Origin: Penicillium oxalicum
Lineage: Eukaryota; Ascomycota; Eurotiomycetes; Eurotiales; Aspergillaceae
Direction of reading: 5' to 3'
Length of the DNA stretch: 64,000 bases
NCBI RefSeq assembly: GCF_001723175.1
Contig: NC_064654.1
Location: 2,976,001 to 3,040,000 of the forward strand
Within the stretch, counting starts at the first letter, position 1; each line of letters starts with the position of its first letter. The notes under the pieces are model-generated. The model made no database searches. It saw only the letters and a list, made by a program, of their open reading frames with translations, and was not told the DNA's origin. The translations under genes and the position numbers were made by a program. Below, in pieces: positions 46,524 to 57,408 of the stretch.

Positions 46524-48358
46524 ATGTCGAGCACCTACCAAACCGGAGGGCTATTGGCACTGAAGGTATTCGAATTGAGTAATTGAAAGTAGGACGAGCG
46601 CTCGGATGAAATTAAGCAAATTGAGATTATAGCATTGAGTAGCGGTGTCCTTTTCGGTAAAAGCGCGGTCAAAATGATGTAGTCGCAGAGCGGCCAGGCC
46701 GAGCCTAAATTGGACGCGTGCTCCGCATTTCATCAATGGCGGAACCCCGTGGATCAAACTCCCGTTCACCGAGCTACTGTCGGTGTTTACTCCCCAGCAA
46801 CCGCTGTCAAATTCTCCCGCCGATTTTCAGCGCGGCGAAGACCTGGACGCGATCAATGCGACGCAATCCGTGATAGCTGACCAGATGGCCATGCCTCAAC
46901 CGTACTGGGGTCTTGGTGGCTCGGAAACGCCATCGTCGCCGCGAACAATGCGCACGCTGCGCAAGATTCAATCTCACCAGGTTTTGTCGACCTCGAGCGC
47001 ACTTATCGCCCAGACCCAACCCAACCAACTCTCATCGATGCATCTCACGGATAATGAAGCGTCGACGCCATCGGGGTCTACGATCAGACATACCGGCCGC
47101 CGACCGCGATCCAACAGTGATGCGGCTGCTCGCGATTCACCATCACTCGTGACCTCGGTTCCGACGCAACGACGCCCAGCCCGGAAGACTGGGTCAGGGG
47201 TGGGCATCAAGAGGTCATTCCTGGAGAATCTTGTTCGAGATGGGCCACACAACGGCAATACGAAGGAAGCTCTGAGGGAGCTGCGGTATCTAGTTCTGTC
47301 AACCGGAGTGGACGCCGACGGGGATGGCATGGTAAGACTTTTCGAGATCTGTCTTTGGAAACAGCTTTGCCCATGGCTTCGGAGAATCCCATGCTGACTG
47401 GGTCGATCTTCAAGTCTCCCTACCGGGTTTACTTGTGGCTTATTCTGCTAAATGTGGCGCCGCTTCCCACCGACGACTACCTTGTTCTTGTTCACCGTGG
47501 TGGCTCACCCGCCTATGCAAAGATTCGCAACGATACTTTCCGTACACTCGCGACCGACCCATTATTCAAGCGCCGTGTCACCGAGGCCAGCCTCATTCGG
47601 CTGCTCAATGCCGTAGCCTGGAAGCTCCACGACTCCAAAGCAAAGCCTCGATCTCGACCCTCTTCCTCTAGACGCCTTGAGATGGAGATGCTGGTCGATA
47701 CACCACCCAGTATCAAGGAGGAACCGGAGCTGGAGACTCCCGGATCTGACACAAAAGCTGTGGTCAACGACTCGGCCATATACGTGCAAGGCATGAATGT
47801 GCTCTGTGCACCTTTTCTGTATGCCGCCCGCAGCGAGGTGGAGGCATTTGCGCTGTTTCACTACTTTGTGACCAAGGAATGCCCTGGTTACATCCGCGGC
47901 GCAATGGATGGCGTCCACAAGGGCCTGCGGCTAGTTGACCGGTGTTTGGAGATCGTGGAACCGAAGCTCGCGGCGTATCTCTTTTCCAAGGGGATGTACG
48001 CTGAACTCTACGCTTTCCCATCAGTCCTGACTCTGTGTGCCTGTACCCCGCCACTGCCGGAGGTCCTGCACCTGTGGGACTTTCTCTTTGCCTACGGGCC
48101 CCATTTGAATATACTCTGCATTGTGGCGCAACTGATTCGCATGCGGGATACTCTTCTGGAGAGTCCAAGGTCAGTCGTCCCCTGTTTGGCTTCCACGCCC
48201 TTCCAGCGGCAACTCTCTCTAACTTTTGCTATAGCCCCAACAAAATCCTCCGGTCTTTACCACCCCTCGATGCCAAAGGCATCATCGCCTTGACTGTGCT
48301 CTTGGTACAGCGGATTCCCGACGACGTCTACGCCGAAATGGTCACTCATGCAAAATAA
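46524..48358 (+). CDS. BUB2: BUB2/Cdc16-type TBC GTPase-activating protein (about 484 aa)
   Basis: Secure exons: 46798-47331, 47415-48169 and 48235-48358 (introns 83 and 65 nt with CTGAC/CTAAC branches). The long first frame lacks an ATG. A separate exon 46524-46565 (MSSTYQTGGLLALK, phase 0, donor GTATTC) joined across 232 nt to the CCCCAG acceptor before 46798 gives a clean start; this exon is tentative. The TBC domain begins about residue 140. It has both catalytic fingers of TBC GAPs: IRNDTFRT (Arg finger, IxxDxxR) and YVQGMN (Gln finger). LHLWDFLFAYGPHLN is a typical late TBC motif. In yeasts this protein, with its Bfa1/Byr4 partner, switches off the spindle-pole GTPase (Tem1/Spg1) and restrains mitotic exit and septation. 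It follows the EF-hand gene in tandem by about 100 bp. Confidence 0.88.
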
Positions 48359-49076
48359 TCACGATCCTCCACGCATTTTTTTGGGGTCTCTTTTTCTTTT
48401 TCTTTTTTTTTCGCTCTCTCATTCACTTTGTCTGCCTCGAAGGCATCGTTTTAATTTTTGTGATTTTAGGGGAGTTCCTCATTCACACGGCGTTGTGGGC
48501 ATACACACATGCAAGGCAAATGGAGGACACCAGCTGGTTTCAGGATTTTCATGTCTGGGGATTGCACTGGTACTGGTGATGACACGAGCAGCATGACATG
48601 ATAGTATAATTGAACGAACTAATGAAATTCTTGTCACCATCGATGGATATTGGAGTTTAGTAATGTTCCGTCTTCGAATGATTGTGAGTGTATTTGGCCA
48701 CGAGCTTCGGCCTGCCTATGTGGTCCCCAGTACGCCTGTCATGGAGGCAAAAGGTCGTGGATGAGACCGCGCACGTCCACATCAATAGCCGTGGTGATCA
48801 CCCCTTCCAGGTACGCCGGTTGTGGAATCACCAATGACCTCGTCTACCTGAACTGAAACGGTCGAGTTGATAAAACTACTTACAAAAACCTCCACCATTC
48901 ACACCTCAACACGATCATTAGTATCTCTAAAACAAAATCCTCCCCCCCCCCAAGCCCCGGATCCCTACGTAAATAAAAGAAGGTGAGCAAAAAGAGAGAA
49001 GAAAAAAAGATCTCCAAGCAAATGAAACCCAACCCTTCTTTCCACCAAACTTGTCCCTGGAACCTCCAAGATCCCA
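48359..49076. other. Intergenic between convergent genes, 0.7 kb
   Basis: T-rich sequence right after the BUB2 stop (48,378-48,412) looks like its 3' UTR. No gene is seen. Confidence 0.6.
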
Positions 49077-50614
49077 TCAATGATGGCATCGAGAATGCTG
49101 ATCCATTCCATCTCTCAGGGAACTTTTCTTTTTCGGTAACCCACTCCCGTCAACAACGAGAGGTTTCGAAAAGTGCATCTGTCCAGTTTCTTTGGCAGAG
49201 ACGCTTCTCACCCGAGGTCCACTGCAATCGGAGCTTCGATCGCTCTGTTCGGACTCGTCGAGGGCTGTAGATTCATCCCAGCTTCCTCTGGGTGATTGGG
49301 CAATAGTGTTGAGGTTTCCAGTGAACGTTGTAAGCTGAACGAGGATATGTGACCCCTTGAAGAGTGTTCCATGGAACAGTTGCGATGCGCGCTTGGCCTC
49401 GTCGGCAGATTTCATCACCACGGATGCATGAGGGTCAGAGGAGGGAGAATGAGGATGAGCTCGGGGCCTGGTGACCATACTGCAGTGTTCGACAGTTCCT
49501 GCCTCTTGGAGGAGTTGGATCAGGTCTCCCTCTGTGGTATTTGAGCTCAGGTTGTGGATCAGCAGCTCACGGGGAGAAGGGGAAGGAGAGGAATAAGGAA
49601 CTGGGGAGCTGGACGAGCTGGGAGGAGTAGCCCATTCCGGCTGGGCGAGATAGTGGTTGTGGTGGGCATAGTATGGCGTGTCTCGTCGGGCAGTGTCGTG
49701 GAGAGAATGGATGGGTGGAGAGAGAGGATACATTGCGGGCATCATGTTCCAAGCTTGAACGTCAAACATCGAGCCGGGTATCAGAGGGGAAGGTGGAAGA
49801 CATCGATGCAGGTCAGATACCATTGGTACACAAGGTGGATGGGTGATTGTCAGTGGCCCCTTCATGGGAATAAACTCAGGATATGGCCATGAGAGCCCAC
49901 TTCCAGAGTGATCCGAACTGGTGATGGCATACTGTTAGACACGCAGAGAAGGGGGGGAGTGAACTTGACTCGCTCACACTCCCTTTGAACGCTAACAGAA
50001 GAAGAGGGGAAAAAAAACTCACGTTGACGAGATTGGTGAAGGGGGTACCGTCATGTTGGCCTGTAATCGCGGCGGCGTCGAATGACCCGACATGTATGAA
50101 TTCATCTCGATCACTGGGGGACTTCTCGTAGGCCCAGCGACAGGTTTCGTAGGTGAGCTGGTACGAGCCAGAGTCACGACCAAGCTAGAGCCTTCCCACC
50201 CATTCGTGGACAATCGGTCTGCGCAAAACAAATCAGTCTCGTGAATGCGGAACGGGTGATTGAGTTTGAAATACTCACGATACGTTCGCCATGCCTCGTC
50301 CTCATTTTTGATAATGATCTGTCCCAGACCCGTCGGAACCCCTTGGCTATCGTCGTAAACTACGGCCTGACGGATATGCAAAGCCGTCTGCCGCACCAGA
50401 TCTTTCAATTCTTGCCAGCGACAATGTGCAGGAATCTATCAGGGGGTCGGGTCAGCAACTGGTCGCTTATCATGCAGCCTTTGTCAGCCACCAAGATGGC
50501 GAAAGAAAAGGAAAGAAAAACATCGTAGCATACCCCTTGGAGAAAAAGGACGTATTCATCGTCTGACCTGCGACATCTCGGAGTTTGACCCTTCTCGTGA
50601 CCCAGGAAAGGCAT
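49077..50614 (-). CDS. RNA-binding protein with two RRM domains (424 aa)
   Basis: Four exons: 50614-50534, 50435-50279, 50218-50023 and 49917-49077; introns 98, 60 and 105 nt. Each junction repairs frame: FLQG to IPAHCRW, WRTY to RLSTNGW, and SPISS to SDHSGSG; the last intron uses a CTAAC branch 15 nt before CACCAG. RRM1 (about 20-98) runs from YVLFLQGIP to SSLVVTLA with an RNP1-like strand GLGQIIIK. RRM2 (about 261-335) has RNP2 LLIHNL and a weak RNP1 (HASVVMKS). The linker is Pro/Ser/Tyr/Met-rich and probably disordered. The Arg/Phe RNA-stacking positions are poorly conserved in both domains, so RNA affinity may be modest. The C-terminus (KPLVVDGSG) seems typical of a fungal group of this kind. 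The cellular target is unknown. Confidence 0.88.
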
Positions 50615-53600
50615 CTTGGCGAGTTTCGACTTTCTTAAAGTTTTATTTTTCCAGCTGAAATCGCGACAAACGTTCCCAAGGATGTCCTTTTTCCCCCGTT
50701 CCTTTCCTTTTCTTTTTCTGAAGTTTTGTTGGCTGTCTATTTTATCCTCCAGCCGGACCAACACTTGCGGTCGTTGTGAGTCGTACTTTTATCGAGTATC
50801 TGATCCACCTGAAGATTTCCAGTACTTCCACAAACTCTGCCGTTTGACCGGAAATCAGTTTATCAGATCGCTTGGGTGGAAAGCTTGAGGGTCTGCGATT
50901 GATAACACCATGCAGGCAAGATGAAACAGCTATCGGCCTGGCTGGTAGATCGTTTCAGGAAGACGTGGTCTTCACGTTCGTTCGCAGATGCGTGTATGTT
51001 TCTTAGCAAGCACCACTATTAGCTATAAAAGTACCCTCGTCGTGCATCTCCTTGCTGGATTGCGCAATCCATAGCGGGAAATCTGCCCCGCCTGGGTGTC
51101 GCTCAATGTCAGAGCAAATAGCCCAGTCCATGTATGTGTGCCCCGAAGACGACATCAGACTGCATCAACCCGACATGAGGAAAACCGGGTGCACGACTCA
51201 CAATGACAAGCAAATCTGACGGAATGCAGATCAATGACAATTACGCAGACCAGAAGACGGCAACTCTGGTAGACGTGGTGGTAGCACCTTGCAGATTTGA
51301 CGAGCAGCCGGGATACAATCAAGCTGGTATTTGGTTGAAAGCTTTGTCGAGGGGCCGAGAATTTGCTGCCACGAGATGGAAGTCTGGGTTGACTGGAGGC
51401 GATCTTTCTTTTAAGGAGGATTGGAAAATTGATCACGATTTGTAATGATCGGAAAGAGATCAGAACTGGTGCTCAGGGGAAATAAGGAAGTGGACAGAGC
51501 AGGTTGAACACCCTTCCACCAGCCAGCGAAAAGCTTCGAGGTGCGTCAGGTTGGTCAATAGGGAGGAAGATCAATGCTGGCCTCCATTGAGATCAAAGTT
51601 CCACCTGTTCCACCTTTGAGGGTACAGTCCATCCACGAGAGCGATTATTTATTCCATTTTCTTTTTCCTTTTCGAATAGGCCTCTCCAAACTCCACGTCG
51701 CTGAACGGGATGCATCGTCGATGGCGACCAGCCGCACAACCTCAAGGTCCCTAGTGGAATGCCATGTATGCAGCGTCTCTTACGCAGCATCCACTAGGCC
51801 TGTCAATCAACTCACCAAACCTCCAATTAGACTAAGATTCACAGGGTCACTGACAAATGTTTCAAACCCAGAGCATGACGGGACTGCTAACTGCACTCGT
51901 ACACACGCGATCGAGAATCTACCAGAAGCAAGTTGCAGCACAATGACAGAATCAAGGGGGGGGGGACTTCTGAAAAGTCGAGCCATGCAGCCAATGGGAG
52001 CTGGAGTTTTCAATGTCGCGCGATGATACTCGGGACTTCTGCGATATGTCATTTTCGTTAGTTCTGCATGAAAGCCTGAGCTCAGCTCGCCCGGGTCCAT
52101 CCCCGTCGGCATCCACTTGGAAGACGAGAAAAGGTTCCAGCCGTACGACTCCACCGAAGCCGCAGGACTTTATCGACTCAATTGTTCCGTGGGAGATGGA
52201 CACCCTCGACAACAATGGAGAAGATCGTGACAGGGCTCTGCTTTCCGAATGTAAGGACTGGAGAGAGTGTTCTTTTGCTTTTTCTTTATCTTGTCTTTTC
52301 TTCTCCTGAACATCCCGACTGGGCGCTTCTTTTTTTTTTACTCCTTCATTTCTTCGTTTATCAATTTTACCCAAGTCGATTTACTAATCAGGTTCTAGGG
52401 CTGGATCGACGATTTCCACCGCGAAGAGCCGCCTCGCGGTATCCATGTCTGTCTTTCTCGTGGATGATTGGTGAGACTGGGATCACCGTGTCTTAGCCTC
52501 CCAACAATAGACCCCCGAAGCAGTGTTGCAGTGATGCTTGAAGATCCCCTAGGTTCGATGCAGTTCATGAAACATCCTTCGAATCGTGCCCCGTTTCGTT
52601 CGCCTTTCGCGTGTAGGACACGGATTACTAGGCCTCCTGGACGCCCTGGAGATCCGTCCGGGGGGAAGGGAGTTGACTAGACATGGACTAAGGGCTCGGA
52701 GCCTGGGTTGGGCAGCTTTGTACAACTCACCCACCGGCGACGGAAGTCTGGGATCCTCGACGAGGTTCGAATTGAAGCAACGAGCACGCTTCACCTTACA
52801 CCGCCAGATCCTTTCTCCCCCAAGGATGGTGATCCCTCTGTGCGAAAGGTACCGAAGGGGGAAGGTTATACTCGATGAAGGAGGGCTACCAGGACAGTGG
52901 AGTGTACAATACTTTTTGAATCTATGCCTATCCCGGGTGTCTAGATACATGCGGCGGGTCTCTGAGTCTCTGTCTATCCTGTCGTAATTGTGGTGCTGTG
53001 GAATGTGGCGCGGCGTAGATGTGCAGCTTGTCTCGCTTTTTCTTTCCCTTCCTTTTTTGCCAATCTGAAAGTACGAAACGACCCATGTTGTATCTATCAT
53101 ATTCAAACTGTGGGGCTCTTATTCGTTCAATCATTTATTCATTTTTTTCCTTGTCTATTTCTGGTGAAAGAGGCGTTGCAATCTGCCAATTCTACATAGA
53201 TGCCTCCTCCCTGGGGCACCGCACGACAGATCTGGTTGGTGGATGGGGGGAGTTTCATGGTGGATCCAATCAGACCAAACAGTAAATGGCGAGAGGAATG
53301 ACCCGACTCACCCCAGGAAATTTAACACAGGGAAAAGTAAGAAGACGAAAAAGGGAGACAAGAAAAAGGTAATCAGGATGAACAAGAATAATGAGAAAAG
53401 TAGGTTCGAACGTCGATCTCCGTTTTTGAACCTACTAGCCAGCCCAGGATAGATCTAAAGATCTCAGGATCTCAGGATCTACGAACCAGCACCCTGGTCC
53501 AGCATCTCGTCTCACCAATTATTTTCGAGGGGCGAAACAACTCTCCCAATCTCAATCGATCAGCGTCCGAGTCTCTCCTGTCTGACTCCCCAGTGGTCAA

Positions 53601-56193
53601 AAGAGTCAAGTGACTCAATGAGTGGTTCCCTGGACTTGACGATGAAAGGTACGCGGTCGGGCGTCAGAGGGAGAAAAAAAAATGAGCCATCAGATAAAAA
53701 CGAGGATCCTGAATCAATATTCGACAAATCACCTGTTAGTGGCGGCACCAGGATCTCAATCTGCTACTTTGATAATATAAGGTTTTTTTTTTCAACACGG
53801 GCCTCGCGGGGAGAGTACCTGCAGCGCCTACCGACTGCCTGTTGATTGACCGGCGTGATGTGGCTGGCTAGGAGTTGGAGAGAGGATATTACGCGAGACA
53901 TGGCAATGAGAGTGGGCTCAGCGTACGTGATTATTTCTGGATAATTGTTGGCCTCGGGTCTGTCCTTTTTGGTACCAGTGCGCTTGGGAAGTCTTTGGAT
54001 GAGTCAATTCTGGAGGCATGATTTGGCCGGGCGGTGGTGGTAATAGTAGTAGTACTGTAGGTATAATTTCACCAAGTACAAGCAGAAAGATCGCGACTAT
54101 CGCCTCTTGCACCGCCAGAACCAAGCCCCGAAGGAAACTGAACACCGTACAATGACACACTCTTTGTTGGACAAATGCCACCCGGTGTCCAATCTCAAGT
54201 CAAAATCTACATGGTCATCTTGTCCATCCAGCCAGCGAGACTCAAACTCAACCATCACACCATCCCGCATCAAACAATAAACTCCAATATCACCATATCC
54301 TGCGCGTCAACACTTTGCCCAAACCCTCTGTTAAAAAAACCACACTTATGTACCGTCGTTGAAACCGCGAGATTCATAGGCCCACACCAGCTAGAGCTGG
54401 ATCTGGAGCTGGAGCTGGAGTTGTTTGCCACACGATGACAGGTCCCGCACGGGCAGCAGACTGGTTTCACGCTGTGGCTGGTGGCGAGTGTTGCCAAGCA
54501 ATATTATTATTCCAATGACGGAGATGATTAACAGGTTTATTCGTACTCTGAACATTTATTATTCAGCACCTAGTATGTCAATATGTACCAAAGGTGACAA
54601 CCCATGGAACCAAGCTTAGATTAGAGTGAAAATGACTCCAAAATCACAAACTAGTCCCCTCAACCCCTCAATCACACATGTGACAACAACCATAAAAGAT
54701 CAAAAAACAAACAAGATTCCTTGATTGACGGAAAAGGATGCCCGTTATGAGTCTGCAACGAATAAACACTGTGCCCTAGACCACTCGAAACCGGTATATT
54801 CAAGATCGACATGATTAAAAGAGCTCTCCGGGCATGGACCAAGTGGAGTCCGTCACTGACTATGTGCCCGTGTTTGAGTAATAATACGTAATCTGAGCCA
54901 TGGCCATACTGTAGATCGAGCTGGGAGATGGAGCCCCGGGTGTGTGGACACTTCCCAGTTCCCAGTTCCCTGTCTTTGGTTGCTAAACTGGAGACGATCT
55001 CCATCTGGATGGACTAGACCTTATTCGCCACACTTTGATTGTCCAAGGGCCAAAAAAAAAGGAAAAGAAAATGGATACACCCTAGCACTGCGAACATTTT
55101 GCAGGCTTGAGGCGACTGAATAGTTAACCATAGTATGGAGGGTTGAAATGATGATCCGCAGCAGTTTGGAGATTCCAGGGTGGGATATGCTACAATCAAT
55201 GTGTGTTCTGTCATATATTGTACACATTTCTCAGACAAAACAGAAAAAAAAAACCAAATGAAATATAAAACTGCAAATTATCGACGCTGGAAGCTCTAGG
55301 TTATATGAGCATAGTATACGGTATAGAACGAAAAGAGAAAAGCCAAACGATGAAAAACGCTTCAGAGCAACAATTGCAGGCTAGAAGTTAAGCAAGATAA
55401 AGGAGAGCAAAGCTGAACGAGGTCCTTCCTTCATCTCACTGTAGGATCAGACAATCGTATACGGTCAAATCCATACTTGCACCACACTCATACATTCATA
55501 ACGGCCCAGTCGCTCGGGCATGGCCTCGATAGAAATTCATTTCGTTCGCCCTGGCGCAACCGTCTTTTCCCGTGTGACGAAGACAGTAGACAGAGCAACA
55601 ACAGTCTCCGATTGGCACGGCCAAGGATTATCCAGCTCGAGATCCCATTTAGACTGTTGCGGCGTGCAAACGTTTTTGAAAACATTTCCCTCCCAGTTCC
55701 AAATAGTTGTAAAAGATATCTGGCGTGATACCGAACCAATCTGCTCATAGATGGGGAATAGCAGGACTCCGGATTGACCAAGCCATATGAGCGGAAAGTC
55801 GCAGCTCGTTCGAATTTTTTGTGATGTGGCGATCTCCGCGACAAGTCCCAGTCGGCACCGAAGAGGCAGCCCGAGACAATCGTCGTTGGTGCGCGCGCAA
55901 TGGAAGTTAATCTGAAAGACAGAAAAGACCGACGAGACAGCGGGAGGCGATGATAAAAATCATACACGGTTGTTGTGAATCATAGATCCAAAAGGAAAAA
56001 AGAGAAAGATGTCGTGTACAGAGTTCAAAAGCGTGTCGAAAAGAGATGCGTGCCGAGGCATGAGCACTTCAACTCAATGAGTATGTGAGATAAGAAACAT
56101 CGAGGTGCAGGCGGGGCATTTGGGTGGTGGTGGTGGTGGTGGTGGCAGTCGTCTTCCATGTCTTCTCTCGTCTTTGGAACCTCGGTCGCAGCT
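50615..56193. other. Gene-poor region (5.6 kb)
   Basis: Short frames occur throughout but none has motifs, consistent codon choice or a plausible splice chain. Notable short-range structure: an AGATCT/AGGATCT cluster at 53,452-53,480, a GGAGCT repeat at 54,395-54,420, and a GT/GA-rich segment near 54,030-54,060. The last 300 bp are the 3' flank of the small CxxC protein gene, with a GGT repeat at 56,126-56,146. Confidence 0.5.
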
Positions 56194-56412
56194 TCATCGG
56201 AGGAAGCCCACTTTGGAGGCACAGCGGTGGCAATAGTAGGAGTTCATGCCGAACTGAACCACGCCCGATCCAGTTGACTGGCTGGCGAGGCTGAGGGATT
56301 GTTGACAGCGAGAGCACCGGACAATGTCCAGAGTTAATTCTTGCATCGACGAGGGCTTGGTGGGACGATGGTCTGATGGGGCTGGAGAGAATTGGATGGC
56401 GGGAGAGCTCAT
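56194..56412 (-). CDS. Small double-CxxC protein, putative zinc ribbon (72 aa)
   Basis: An ATG-started single exon. Residues 1-22 are polar. Residues 23-72 hold CSRC (33-36) and CHRC (61-64) separated by 24 residues, the spacing of a zinc ribbon or treble-clef knuckle; between them lie VVQFGMNSYY. The end, CASKVGF, is apolar. I recall small proteins of this pattern in other Eurotiales, but cannot name one. It may bind zinc and a nucleic acid or protein partner. A G-rich repeat lies about 215 bp upstream of its start codon. Confidence 0.65.
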   Translation of the reverse strand: MSSPAIQFSPAPSDHRPTKPSSMQELTLDIVRCSRCQQSLSLASQSTGSGVVQFGMNSYYCHRCASKVGFLR

Positions 56413-56625
56413 GGTGGACAGGCTGAGCAGAGCCAGGGAGTAGGCAGAAGCGGCAGATAGAAAAAAAGGAAATACACAGCCGTGAGAAGTTGGATGAGCA
56501 GACGCCGACAGAGACAGCGAGAGAGGGAGGAAGAGTGTATGTATGTGTAGATAAGATAAATAAATGAGTCCAGTGACCAGCGCCAGGCCAATCTACCTGC
56601 TCGGAGAGACGGAGATGGCGAGAAG

Positions 56626-56655
56626 CGGGTGGTGGGTGGTGGGTGGTGGGGCGGT
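56626..56655 (+). repeat. GGGTGGT tandem repeat, G-quadruplex-prone
   Basis: Three and a half copies of GGGTGGT ending in GGGG. At least four G-runs of three or more with loops of one to four bases meet the usual quadruplex pattern. It lies upstream of the CxxC protein gene. Confidence 0.75.
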
Positions 56656-57375
56656 CGAGTGTGGATATCCCAGGTACTTGAGGTAGTCTCGAGTGTTGTT
56701 TATTGGGGCTAGTACGAGTGACTGAGTCGGGGGTAGAGGATGGGAGAGAAAAGAATTGGATCGTGATCAGAAGAACGAGGGACTTGAGACGCTGTATTTA
56801 GATGGGTTTCGGGGGGGGGGACCACGAGGACAAAGAGGGCCAGATGCATCGGGCTGGAGCATGAATGATCTTCGGCTGTCGGAGTGTCTGGAACTGGGCG
56901 ACTCCAACGAGAGACGGACAAAGACTCTCTTTGTCTTGACTCAAGCCAAGTACCGGTTGAGTCCTCTGCACGACACCGGCGCGAGTCGTCAGCGCTCGTG
57001 ACAGCCACTGCCGGTCGCCGAGTCGATGGTCTCGATCTGCCAATCGATGAAATCAGAAAATTCCAGATTAATCCTGATTCTTCATGAGATGAATGTGCAG
57101 TTGAGGTGGATTCTCCATCGTTGACCCGCTCCATCCAGTCACGTCCACGCACCTGAGCCCACTCCCCCTCCTCTCTCCGAAAGTAGTAAAGCAGTGGCCC
57201 GATGCCTCTTCACCAGGTCGGCGCAGTCCGGTACTGCATCCTTCGGTCCCAACATGCGACCAATCACCGTGAGCACCCGCGACGCCCCCAGTAGTTTAAA
57301 TCGTGTCACTCGATCGGAACTCCAAGCGACCGGTGCCACAGCCCCGAGAGATGCCCAAGGAATGCTCTTCGCAGT

Positions 57376-57408
57376 CAGAGAGAGAGAGATAGAAAGAGAG
57401 AGAGAGAT
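57376..57408. repeat. GA-rich microsatellite
   Basis: Mostly (AG)n with interruptions (GATAGAAAGA) on the plus strand, in non-coding DNA. Confidence 0.7.

Noticed and set aside
52549..53106. Minus-strand open frame of about 185 codons
   Set aside because: No recognisable domain; Arg/Ser/His-rich translation typical of a chance frame.
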